Part shown: piece by piece, positions 27,579 to 34,778 of the stretch
How the letters are laid out: the number at the start of each line of letters is the position of its first letter
How positions within the stretch are numbered: the first letter of the stretch is position 1
From: Spirosoma sp. KUDC1026
GTDB lineage: Bacteria; Bacteroidota; Bacteroidia; Cytophagales; Spirosomataceae
Length of the DNA stretch: 64,000 bases
Assembly (NCBI RefSeq): GCF_013375035.1
Contig: NZ_CP056032.1
Location: 728,001-792,000 of the forward strand
Reading direction: 5' to 3'
Notes under the pieces: model-generated
The model's input: only the letters and a program-made list of their open reading frames with translations
What the model was told of the DNA's origin: nothing
Databases searched by the model: none
Program-made: the position numbers and the translations under genes

Positions 27579-28436
27579 ATGAAAATCGTTTTTATTACTG
27601 GTCTCTCCTTCTTTATGTCAATGTTTTCCTGGTTGACCCCAAAACCGGAAGAAACCAGCACCATTCCCGTTTGCCATACGGCAGGTAACGATATGTCGGC
27701 GATGGCGGCTGACGAAGCGTTTCAGAAACTACACGCTAATCCAGTCGCTTTTACGTACAAAGGCGCGGGTGAGATGGTTAATTTTTCGGCTCCAGATGGT
27801 AAACCTGCGCAGGGGTTTCTGCTGAAATCGAAAAAGAAATCAGATAAGTGGCTCCTCGTTTATCAGGAGTGGTGGGGGCTGAATGACTACGTCAAACAAC
27901 AGGCGGAAGCCTATTATAACGATCTGAAAGATGTGAACGTCCTGGCGGTTGACATGTATGATGGTAAAGTGGCTACCGAACGGGCCGAAGCCGGAAAGCT
28001 GATGCAGGGCGCCGATAAGAACCGCCTGACCAGCATCATGAAAGGAGCTATCGGCTACGCAGGTCCTAGTGCCGAGATTGCCAGTGTAGGCTGGTGCTTT
28101 GGTGGAATGTTGTCGCTCCAGTCTGCCCTGCTGGAAGGCAAAAAGGCGAAAGGTTGCGTCATGTATTACGGACGGCCCGAGCAGGATGTGGACAAATTGA
28201 AAACGCTGAATACTGACGTACTGGGTATTTTTGGTAGTCGCGACAAAGGCATTTCGACTGACATGGTGAAGGAGTTCGAAGGAAACATGCACAAAGCGGG
28301 CGAAACCGTTACGATCAAAATGTACGATGCTGACCACGCATTTGCGAATCCGAGCAACCCAATTTACGACAAAGAAGCCGCAGCCGATGCCTACAAACTG
28401 TCGTTAAATTACCTAAAGGACAGACTGAAGGCATAA
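27579..28436 (+). CDS. Exported dienelactone hydrolase family protein
   Basis: The 285-residue alpha/beta hydrolase has an N-terminal signal-like segment (MKIVFITGLSFFMSMFSW) and the dienelactone-hydrolase triad: nucleophilic C173 in GWCFGG, an Asp in GSRDKG and a His in DADHAF. Classical enzymes open dienelactones in chlorocatechol breakdown. Many exported homologues have broader esterase roles. Its presence 12 kb from the ring-cleavage operon is suggestive but not linked. Confidence 0.87.
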   Translation: MKIVFITGLSFFMSMFSWLTPKPEETSTIPVCHTAGNDMSAMAADEAFQKLHANPVAFTYKGAGEMVNFSAPDGKPAQGFLLKSKKKSDKWLLVYQEWWGLNDYVKQQAEAYYNDLKDVNVLAVDMYDGKVATERAEAGKLMQGADKNRLTSIMKGAIGYAGPSAEIASVGWCFGGMLSLQSALLEGKKAKGCVMYYGRPEQDVDKLKTLNTDVLGIFGSRDKGISTDMVKEFEGNMHKAGETVTIKMYDADHAFANPSNPIYDKEAAADAYKLSLNYLKDRLKA

Positions 28437-28453
28437 GTGTACTCGTTCATACA

Positions 28454-28493
28454 CAAATCCCACGGCACCAAAAAGCCGTGGGATTTGTTTTTA
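28454..28493 (+). terminator. Terminator after dienelactone hydrolase gene
   Basis: Perfect 13-bp arms (caaatcccacggc, gccgtgggatttg) with an 8-nt loop followed by TTTTTA. Confidence 0.88.
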
Positions 28494-28555
28494 TTGGTGG
28501 ACTAAACCTTTTGGTTATTCGCTTGTCTAATTAAAAAAGCAAATACTAAACGACT

Positions 28556-28861
28556 ATGAAAGCGACACGAATAATTCCCTTTCTGGCCGCCATATTAATG
28601 GTAATATCGCTAGCCAGCTGTGGACCCACCTACGTGAATGGTAGAACAGGTAATTACGGTGCGCGTCCTTACTACAACTATGGATACCGGCCCTATGGCG
28701 GTTACTACGGTGGAGGCTACTACAGACGCCCACCCGTTGTCGTGCAACGTCGGACCTACGTAGTCCCTCAACGCAGCTACGTTCGTCCTTCGATACCAAA
28801 TGCCCGTTCTGGCAACGGTGGCTACCGGGGTAGCTCAGGCCGTTCGCGTGGTCCCAGATAA
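28556..28861 (+). CDS. Small Gly/Tyr/Arg-rich lipoprotein
   Basis: The 101-residue product has a lipoprotein signal with lipobox LASC (C22), followed by a low-complexity region of repeated GYY, RPYY and YGGG units and a basic RS/GR-rich C-terminus. No known domain is seen. Tyr/Gly-rich surface peptides of this type occur widely in Bacteroidota; an envelope or adhesive role is only a guess. It stands alone with a terminator hairpin 20 bp downstream. Confidence 0.7.
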   Translation: MKATRIIPFLAAILMVISLASCGPTYVNGRTGNYGARPYYNYGYRPYGGYYGGGYYRRPPVVVQRRTYVVPQRSYVRPSIPNARSGNGGYRGSSGRSRGPR

Positions 28862-28882
28862 GAATAGTTAATTGATCTATCG

Positions 28883-28908
28883 AAAGCCGGCTCACCTGAG
28901 TCGGCTTT
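28883..28908 (+). terminator. Terminator of the Gly/Tyr-rich lipoprotein gene
   Basis: Stem aaagccg/cggcttt with a further inner ctca/tgag pairing, followed by a T tract. It overlaps the last codons of the convergent minus-strand gene. Confidence 0.75.
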
Positions 28909-29329
28909 TTTGTTGTTGATCGCTCAGAAACAAGGCATAGTCGCCAGAGTTAATGAGTAATTGGGTATGAATACTCAGATTGTATAGATACGTCCAGCAG
29001 GGAATTAGTGTACCGTCGTTACTTATTGGGACGATTGTGCGGACGTATTCCTGTGGTTCCGGAAAATCGGGCCCGATCCCTTCGTACTCATCCAGCGTTT
29101 TCAGTAACTCCGTTTTTCTGGTACCAATATTGTATATGAAACCATGAACAACCGTTATTGCGCTACTATCGTGGATGACGCCAGGATAGTTACCTAGATC
29201 GGCCAGTAAACCAGCCAGCGTTCCGGGTCCGACGTATTGGCTGTTTTGATGCAGTAACGTCGCATGTGGGTTCGTAAATGATGGACCCAGCGTACCGTAC
29301 ACAAACAAGAAGTCAGAATCGGTAGCCAC
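28892..29329 (-). CDS. Gamma-glutamylcyclotransferase-like (AIG2/GGACT) family protein
   Basis: The 145-residue product begins with the hallmark FVYGTLGPSF phosphate-loop-like motif. It contains the family pattern ending in LDEYEGI, in which a Glu serves as catalytic acid/base. These enzymes cyclise gamma-glutamyl amines or peptides to release 5-oxoproline. The substrate is not predictable. The start codon is GTG. Its 3' end overlaps the terminator of the convergent lipoprotein gene. Confidence 0.82.
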   Translation of the reverse strand: MATDSDFLFVYGTLGPSFTNPHATLLHQNSQYVGPGTLAGLLADLGNYPGVIHDSSAITVVHGFIYNIGTRKTELLKTLDEYEGIGPDFPEPQEYVRTIVPISNDGTLIPCWTYLYNLSIHTQLLINSGDYALFLSDQQQKSRLR

Positions 29330-29401
29330 AGACGAAAAATTAATGTGAAATTAGGACGAACAGTCCTGATTTAGCGTTACTTATGAAAATGCAGCTCAAT
29401 T

Positions 29402-29608
29402 ATGAAAAAGACGAACGCCCTACTCCTACTTGTTGCATCGCTGATGCTGGTTGACGTACCCCTGACGACGATGGCCGCAGAACGTACTACCGTTAGTAAA
29501 GAAACGGCGATTGGTCGAAAACGAAAAGGATATAAACCTAAACGGGGTGGTTTGTTCAACACAGGGTTATTTCGGAAGAAAAATCCTTGCGGTTGTCCAA
29601 ATCATTAA
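29402..29608 (+). CDS. Small secreted basic peptide with C-terminal Cys pair
   Basis: The 68-residue product has a clear signal peptide cleaved near TMAAE. The mature part of about 40 residues is strongly basic (GRKRKGYKPKRGG) and ends in NPCGCPNH. I do not recognise a function. The pattern 'signal, KRG-rich body, CGCP tail' suggests a conserved small exported peptide, with the two cysteines available for metal binding or a disulfide. A terminator follows at 29640. Confidence 0.65.
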   Translation: MKKTNALLLLVASLMLVDVPLTTMAAERTTVSKETAIGRKRKGYKPKRGGLFNTGLFRKKNPCGCPNH

Positions 29609-29639
29609 AGGAATAGTTCTAAATAAAGAATAACGAATG

Positions 29640-29669
29640 AAAAGCTCCGGAACAGGGGCTTTTTTTATG
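29640..29669 (+). terminator. Terminator after the small basic peptide gene
   Basis: Arms aaaagctcc and ggggctttt (one G-U pair) with a 6-nt loop, followed by a T tract. Confidence 0.8.
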
Positions 29670-29710
29670 ACTATTACTTGTAAAATTCTGTGTTTCAGCG
29701 TAAAATTCCG

Positions 29711-29718
29711 TACCTTTG
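29711..29718 (+). promoter_or_regulatory. Bacteroidota-type -7 element upstream of typA
   Basis: TACCTTTG is an exact match to TAnnTTTG in a typical context (ccgTACCTTTGcggg), 123 bp upstream of the typA ATG. The -33 element is not distinct. The leader is long enough for regulation, but no riboswitch is recognised. Confidence 0.6.
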
Positions 29719-29840
29719 CGGGCGAATTCCAACCCAACTTAACAGGCTGGAACGTTTTCGCTGATTAACTCATTGGTCTGATTAGCGGAAAAGTGACATT
29801 TAAGTTATCAGACATAGAGTAAGCACAGTTTAAAGATTGT

Positions 29841-31655
29841 ATGCAATCAATTCGCAACATAGCAATTATCGCCCACGTTGACCACGGCAAAACTACCCTG
29901 GTTGATAAGATTATCCATGCATCGAAGCTCTTCCGGGACAACCAGGAATTCGGCGATCTGATTCTGGATAACAACGATCTAGAGCGGGAACGGGGTATCA
30001 CCATCGTATCTAAAAACGTATCCGTTCGGTACAAAGATGTAAAAATCAATATCATCGATACACCGGGCCACAGTGATTTCGGCGGTGAGGTTGAACGGGT
30101 TCTTAAAATGGCCGACGGCGTTTGCCTGCTGGTCGATGCCTTCGAAGGTGCCATGCCGCAGACGCGCTTTGTGTTGAGTAAAGCGCTGCAACTGGGCCTG
30201 AAACCTATCGTTATCGTCAACAAAGTCGATAAAGAAAACTGCCGCCCGGACGAAGTTCACGAAGAAGTCTTCGACCTGATGTTCAACCTGGGTGCTACCG
30301 AAGATCAGCTGGACTTCCCAACGGTCTATGGTTCGTCGAAACAGGGCTGGATGGGTCCAGACTGGAAAAACCCAACTGACGATATTACGTATCTGCTTGA
30401 TACGATTGTCGCTACCATTCCGGCTGCACCTGTCAACGAAGGTCTGCCCCAAATGCAGATCACGTCGCTCGATTTCTCGGCATTCGTTGGTCGGATCGCC
30501 ATTGGTCGCGTGCACCGGGGAACGCTGAAAGAAGGTGCTAATATGGCGCTGGTAAAATCAGACGGTTCGGTCAAGAAAGTAAAAATTAAAGAACTTCAGA
30601 TCTTTGAAGGTCTGGGTAAACAGAAGGTGTCCGAAGTGCAGTGCGGTGATATCTGTGCTGTAACGGGTCTGGAAGATTTCGAAATTGGTGATACGCTGAC
30701 TGACGCCGAAAATCCAGAAGCGCTCGAACGCATCGCTGTCGATGAGCCAACGATGAACATGCTGTTCACGATCAATAACTCACCTTTCTTCGGCAAAGAA
30801 GGTAAGTTCGTGACGTCGCGTCACCTGCGTGACCGGCTTTACAAAGAGATCGAAAAAAACCTGGCTCTGCGCGTAGAAACGACCGACAGCGAAGACCGCT
30901 TTCTTGTCTACGGCCGGGGTATTCTTCACTTGTCGGTTCTGATCGAAACGATGCGTCGCGAAGGATATGAGCTGCAGGTTGGTCAGCCTCAAGTGTTGTA
31001 CAAGCAGGATGAAGATGGTAACCGTCTGGAGCCGGTTGAAACGCTGGTTGTTGACGTACCGGAAGAAACCGCTGGTAAGGTTATCGAACTGGCAACCCAG
31101 CGGAAAGGTGAACTGCTGATCATGGAGCCAAAAGGCGATTTACAACACCTTGAGTTCGAGATTCCATCACGTGGTCTGATTGGTCTGCGGTCGAATGTAC
31201 TGACGGCTACTTTCGGTGAAGCGGTTATGAGCCACCGGTTCAAAGAGTATCAACCTTACAAAGGACCGATCCCTGAGCGGATCAATGGCTCGCTGATTTC
31301 GATGACGAGTGGTGCTGCTACGGCTTACTCGATCGATAAATTGCAGGATCGTGGTTCGTTCTTTGTTGAGCCAGGTGACGAAGTATACACGGGTATGGTA
31401 ATCGGCGAGCACAACCGCCAGAACGATATCGTAGTGAACGTGCAGACGGCGAAACAGCTGACGAACATGCGGGCTTCCGGTTCGGACACGAACGTGAAAA
31501 TTGCGCCAAAAATCTCGTTGTCGCTGGAAGAATCGATGGAGTATATCCAGAAAGATGAATACCTCGAAGTAACACCTAAGTCGATGCGTATTCGTAAAAT
31601 CTATCTGGACGAGAATGAGCGCAAGCGCAATCAGAGCAAATTCGCAATGGCTTAA
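29841..31655 (+). CDS. typA: Translational GTPase TypA/BipA
   Basis: TypA is a ribosome-associated GTPase of the EF-G type that aids 50S assembly and stress adaptation. The 604-residue product has the expected G motifs (AHVDHGKTTL at 12-21, RGITI, DTPGHSDFGGEV, NKVD), domain II, the EF-G III/V-like domains (RGLIGLR segment), and the C-terminal TypA-specific domain ending with RKRNQSKFAMA-like sequence. It is monocistronic and preceded by a good promoter element. Confidence 0.97.
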   Translation: MQSIRNIAIIAHVDHGKTTLVDKIIHASKLFRDNQEFGDLILDNNDLERERGITIVSKNVSVRYKDVKINIIDTPGHSDFGGEVERVLKMADGVCLLVDAFEGAMPQTRFVLSKALQLGLKPIVIVNKVDKENCRPDEVHEEVFDLMFNLGATEDQLDFPTVYGSSKQGWMGPDWKNPTDDITYLLDTIVATIPAAPVNEGLPQMQITSLDFSAFVGRIAIGRVHRGTLKEGANMALVKSDGSVKKVKIKELQIFEGLGKQKVSEVQCGDICAVTGLEDFEIGDTLTDAENPEALERIAVDEPTMNMLFTINNSPFFGKEGKFVTSRHLRDRLYKEIEKNLALRVETTDSEDRFLVYGRGILHLSVLIETMRREGYELQVGQPQVLYKQDEDGNRLEPVETLVVDVPEETAGKVIELATQRKGELLIMEPKGDLQHLEFEIPSRGLIGLRSNVLTATFGEAVMSHRFKEYQPYKGPIPERINGSLISMTSGAATAYSIDKLQDRGSFFVEPGDEVYTGMVIGEHNRQNDIVVNVQTAKQLTNMRASGSDTNVKIAPKISLSLEESMEYIQKDEYLEVTPKSMRIRKIYLDENERKRNQSKFAMA

Positions 31656-31658
31656 TTG

Positions 31659-31720
31659 CCTTCCTGAACATAAAAAAACCCCTTCCAATTTTGGAAGGGG
31701 TTTTTTTATGTTCAGGAAGG
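31659..31720. terminator. 62-bp perfect palindrome, bidirectional terminator of typA
   Basis: Two exactly complementary 30-nt arms are separated by only 2 nt. The inner part (accccttccaa/ttggaaggggt with flanking A7/T7) is an ordinary bidirectional terminator. The symmetry continues outward through cataaa/tttatg and ccttcctgaa/ttcaggaagg. It starts 4 bp after the typA stop and includes the last codons of the small convergent gene. Confidence 0.9.
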
Positions 31721-31900
31721 ATTAATCAACCGAAATGCTAACGTATTTTTTGTCTCTTTTGGGATGACTAGTGGTGAAGTAGCATAGGTAGGTTTAAGAG
31801 AAGTCTGCTGTGTGGCTATATACTGCTGCTGCCGCCGGTTGTGAAAGTAGCAGGCTGTAAATAATACAATTCCTGTAATAAGCGTAATATACCTTTTCAT
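31712..31900 (-). CDS. Small putative lipoprotein
   Basis: The 62-residue product has the start MKRYITLITGIVLFTAC, a plausible lipoprotein signal with lipobox FTAC (C17). A polar Q/R/T-rich tail of about 45 residues follows. No family is recognised. It is convergent with typA and its stop lies inside the right arm of the 62-bp palindrome. The signal sequence argues for a real gene, but the size leaves doubt. Confidence 0.5.
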   Translation of the reverse strand: MKRYITLITGIVLFTACYFHNRRQQQYIATQQTSLKPTYATSPLVIPKETKNTLAFRLINPS

Positions 31901-32477
31901 AGCTGTTGTCGTCTCTTCAAAAGTCTTTTGTGTGTGTAGTTACCTAACGGTTAGGCTGATGGATGTTGGATTCAGGTTTAACTCTCTCAAGAAATTCCGT
32001 ACCTTTTTACTCCGTTTGCATCAAGTTTGAAGGCTGAAGCTAACCTGTCAAACCCGCGCTTCTTGAAATATTACGACGTTATTTTTCATTCAAGTCACGC
32101 AGTATCGGCAGAAACTTACTGTTTGTTGTATATTACTACCTGACAAACAGCGAGTTGTTTTTTAGTCTTATTCAACGGTCAAAATAATCTGCAGTGTATT
32201 AGAAAATAACAAGTTCCGGCAATCGATATATTATTCAATAAGCAAATCTTTTACCAGACTCTAGTGGCCAACAAACTTAGCTGCTTAACTTATGAATGTA
32301 TGAAAAGTTAGCGCAATCTTATTCTGTGTCCTATACTGAAAGGATACGTAATGTTTGTTGTTGGAATAATTATAAAATAATTTGTGGCTATCTCAATTAA
32401 TAAATACCAATTGATCTGATGATCGCTTAGTTAACAGGATTCGGAATATGTAACAAAGGTTGGAAGCAGCCAAAAAA
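31901..32477. other. AT-rich gene-free stretch
   Basis: About 580 bp with no credible reading frame. It contains a TACCTTTTT string at 31998 that resembles a -7 element pointing right, but no plus-strand gene follows. No tRNA-like fold or repeat is evident. It may hold the promoter of the small lipoprotein gene and the distal 3' region of the serpin operon. Confidence 0.5.
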
Positions 32478-32510
32478 ATTACCCGGCTGTCTTGACTACG
32501 GCCGGGTAAT
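32478..32510 (-). terminator. Terminator of the sigma/serpin operon
   Basis: Perfect 10-bp arms (attacccggc, gccgggtaat). On the minus strand the hairpin runs into TTTTTTTGG. It lies about 80 bp past the stop of the META-type lipoprotein gene. Confidence 0.85.
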
Positions 32511-32590
32511 ATTCATCTCACACAAAAAGATAGCACTGAATTATCGTTATTACAGGAAGCTATAAGCCCACCATAATCTGCTTCTCATAA

Positions 32591-33031
32591 CTAATTCGTT
32601 TTCGTAAAAGTCAACACACCCGATTGAGGGCCGCCGTAATACAATTTTAGTTCGGTATCATTCACCAGCTGGAACCGCACAATTCGTACCAGTTGGCTGA
32701 AATAGGTTTTTTCGGCTAGTACGGTTTCTGAAGCTCCATTAATACTCGTACTTGTAAATGTATCAGCGGAAATTTTACCGTCAATAGAGCCATAAAATCG
32801 GGTACTGTATTCATTTAATAATCCCCTGCCGCTGACCAGAAACGGTGTTATGTCGTGGGGAGGGTTAGCAGCATCCAGGGCGATTACAAGGGTAACCGGG
32901 CCGGATAACGTTGAGTCGGCGAGCTTCCAGTCACCCAGTAGCCGGGCCATTTCTGGATCAATTTCTGGTCCACCACTGCGGCATTGAGTCAGTAAAAAGA
33001 GGGAGAAAAAGAAAATCAGGCAGTTTTTCAT
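32591..33031 (-). CDS. META/HslJ-like lipoprotein
   Basis: The 146-residue product has lipobox LTQC (C17) and then a beta-rich domain. The pattern LLGDWKLADS, GRGLLNEYSTRFYGSIDGKIS, then FVRF..DTELKLYY resembles the META/HslJ fold, though the usual Cys-containing GCN motif is absent. The role is unknown. Its ATG overlaps the serpin TGA (ATGA), so translation is coupled to the serpin, and it is the last gene of the operon. Confidence 0.65.
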   Translation of the reverse strand: MKNCLIFFFSLFLLTQCRSGGPEIDPEMARLLGDWKLADSTLSGPVTLVIALDAANPPHDITPFLVSGRGLLNEYSTRFYGSIDGKISADTFTSTSINGASETVLAEKTYFSQLVRIVRFQLVNDTELKLYYGGPQSGVLTFTKTN

Positions 33032-34275
33032 GAATTAACTTTCGTTGGATCGGCAATTTTACCCACAAAAAGAATCGTCCCCGAGGTTTTTTCGTGAATA
33101 ACCAGCACAAAGGGTCGGTTATAGAGTGTGGGTAGTTGAATCGAGGTAGTAGACATGCCGCCCGTTGTTACGGCTGCCGCTTCAGTACCCTTCTCGTCGA
33201 CGGCGATAAACGTGTTTTGTTTAACAAAGCTAAGCAGTAGTCCCTGCTTCGCGTTGATTTTACTAAAATTAGCCTTGTTGGTAAAAGCAGTAGGCATCCC
33301 TAACGTACTGAGAGCACTAGTCAGGTTAATGGCATAGTTTAGTGTAAACCTTGGTAAGCCAAAATCGATTTTACTCAGGGTCATGTTACGCTGCAAATCC
33401 GTCCAGCTCGTTTGGTTGAGGTTCGCCAGAACGGCATCAGCGGTAGTATTCTCGGCGGGCAGAAGTACCGTCATTGCGAATTTGTCGTCACCGTACGGTA
33501 GTTCGACAGCCGAGAAACCTGGCTGGAAAGCCCGGCGGAAGTTACCATCCAGCCGCATCATCGGTACGTTCACCTGGCTGCCGGATGCCAGCGTAAATGG
33601 CAGCGTAACCGTCTGCTCCGGATTGAACTGGGCTTTCCAGTTTCCTTTGAAATAAAGTGCGTTCAGTAGAAACATAACGTTATCCGGCTGAATCTGATCC
33701 AGCACTTTCGGAATACGTCCATTGGTATGCTCACTGGCCCAGACGTTGATCTTACCTACCGTTGCAGGATCATTGAAGTCCTGCGTCGAGGCTTCTGCAT
33801 CGAACGTTTGTTTCAAGATGCTCAAGAAGGAAGTCTCGACGGGAAAGGTAGTACGACTCCAGACCGAATTTGCCAGTTTGAACGTAACACCTGGGTCGAC
33901 GGCAGGTAGGTTATCGGTCAGGTTGCGGTACGTCTGATTGGCTTCGGCTAGTGTCTGGGCATCCAGTTTCAGCGTTTTCTGAATCTCCTGAGCCGTTTGT
34001 CCATCGGCGCCATTCAACAGCATTCCCAGCGCAATATGAAGGCTGAGAGGGGATACAAAGAAGTTTTTTGCCTGACCTTCTTCTTTGGCTACCTGGTGGG
34101 CCAGATCAAACGCAAACTGGCTTGTTTGGGCGGCAAACGAGGCCGATACCCGCAGGGCGCCCGTAGCACTTGAGTCAGTGTCTGATGGCGTGACTGCTGG
34201 TTTTGAACAACTTCCGGCCATCAGAAAAAAAACGGCGATAAGTCCTGTTAAAGATAAAAATGGAGTAGGTTTCAT
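33028..34275 (-). CDS. Serpin family protease inhibitor, lipoprotein
   Basis: The 415-residue serpin has a lipoprotein signal with lipobox AGSC (C23). The complete fold signature is present: FFVSPLSLHIALGMLLNGA near the N-terminus, the breach region FLLNALYFKGNWKAQF, the hinge EKGTEAAAVT at 361-370 and the C-terminal NRPFVLVIHEKTSGTILFVGK. The small-residue hinge predicts an inhibitory serpin that traps proteases by loop insertion. Counting from the hinge puts P1 near the MSTTS segment, which would suit a chymotrypsin/elastase- or subtilisin-like target, but this is uncertain. It is in an ECF sigma operon. Confidence 0.93.
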   Translation of the reverse strand: MKPTPFLSLTGLIAVFFLMAGSCSKPAVTPSDTDSSATGALRVSASFAAQTSQFAFDLAHQVAKEEGQAKNFFVSPLSLHIALGMLLNGADGQTAQEIQKTLKLDAQTLAEANQTYRNLTDNLPAVDPGVTFKLANSVWSRTTFPVETSFLSILKQTFDAEASTQDFNDPATVGKINVWASEHTNGRIPKVLDQIQPDNVMFLLNALYFKGNWKAQFNPEQTVTLPFTLASGSQVNVPMMRLDGNFRRAFQPGFSAVELPYGDDKFAMTVLLPAENTTADAVLANLNQTSWTDLQRNMTLSKIDFGLPRFTLNYAINLTSALSTLGMPTAFTNKANFSKINAKQGLLLSFVKQNTFIAVDEKGTEAAAVTTGGMSTTSIQLPTLYNRPFVLVIHEKTSGTILFVGKIADPTKVNS

Positions 34276-34306
34276 AAAATTTGGGAGAAAAAACCTGAGT
34301 TACAGC

Positions 34307-34774
34307 TTAATTGCAGCTTTTAAACTGCGTTCGTTGCTGACGCAGTAAATCGACCAGGGGCTCAAAACCGGGAATCGTCCTACCGTAGTCAAACGTGACC
34401 CGATGCTTTTCCTCTCCGACCTGCAGTTCAATGTACTCTGCCCCACCGTCGGCGCAGTCTGGGCAGCCTATAGTGGTTGGCTGCTGACTGAATCGCCGGA
34501 AGTTAATCAGCGTCAATAGCTGATTCTGTACGCCAGCATTCAGCGTAAACTGACAGGTTTTTGCTGGATGCTGACGGGGATCTCCGTTAGTACGCTGCGT
34601 CAGGGTTACGGTCGTTCCCTGAAGGACGTATTCATACTGACAATAGCCGACACACATGCCAAAGGAAGTACCCGTTCGAATAAGTACCGTATCGGGAGAG
34701 ACTACTTCGGATCCCGATTCCGTACAGCGATCAATCAGCAGACCGATCAACAGGGTCATCGCCAATAGTTTCAT
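34307..34774 (-). CDS. Cysteine-containing lipoprotein of unknown function
   Basis: From ATG 34774 the product is 155 residues with a lipoprotein-like signal (KLLAMTLLIGLLIDRC, C17). Four more cysteines follow in the pattern C-x3-C (GMCVGYC), one in KTCQF, and CPDC (GCPDCADGG), suggesting disulfides or a metal site. A longer frame to 34801 would overlap the upstream gene. The early SFGMC.GYC..Y motif recalls small beta-rich domains of the DUF6438 kind, but I cannot confirm it. It lies 4 bp after the anti-sigma/barrel gene and 31 bp before the serpin. Confidence 0.65.
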   Translation of the reverse strand: MKLLAMTLLIGLLIDRCTESGSEVVSPDTVLIRTGTSFGMCVGYCQYEYVLQGTTVTLTQRTNGDPRQHPAKTCQFTLNAGVQNQLLTLINFRRFSQQPTTIGCPDCADGGAEYIELQVGEEKHRVTFDYGRTIPGFEPLVDLLRQQRTQFKSCN

Positions 34775-34778
34775 ACCC

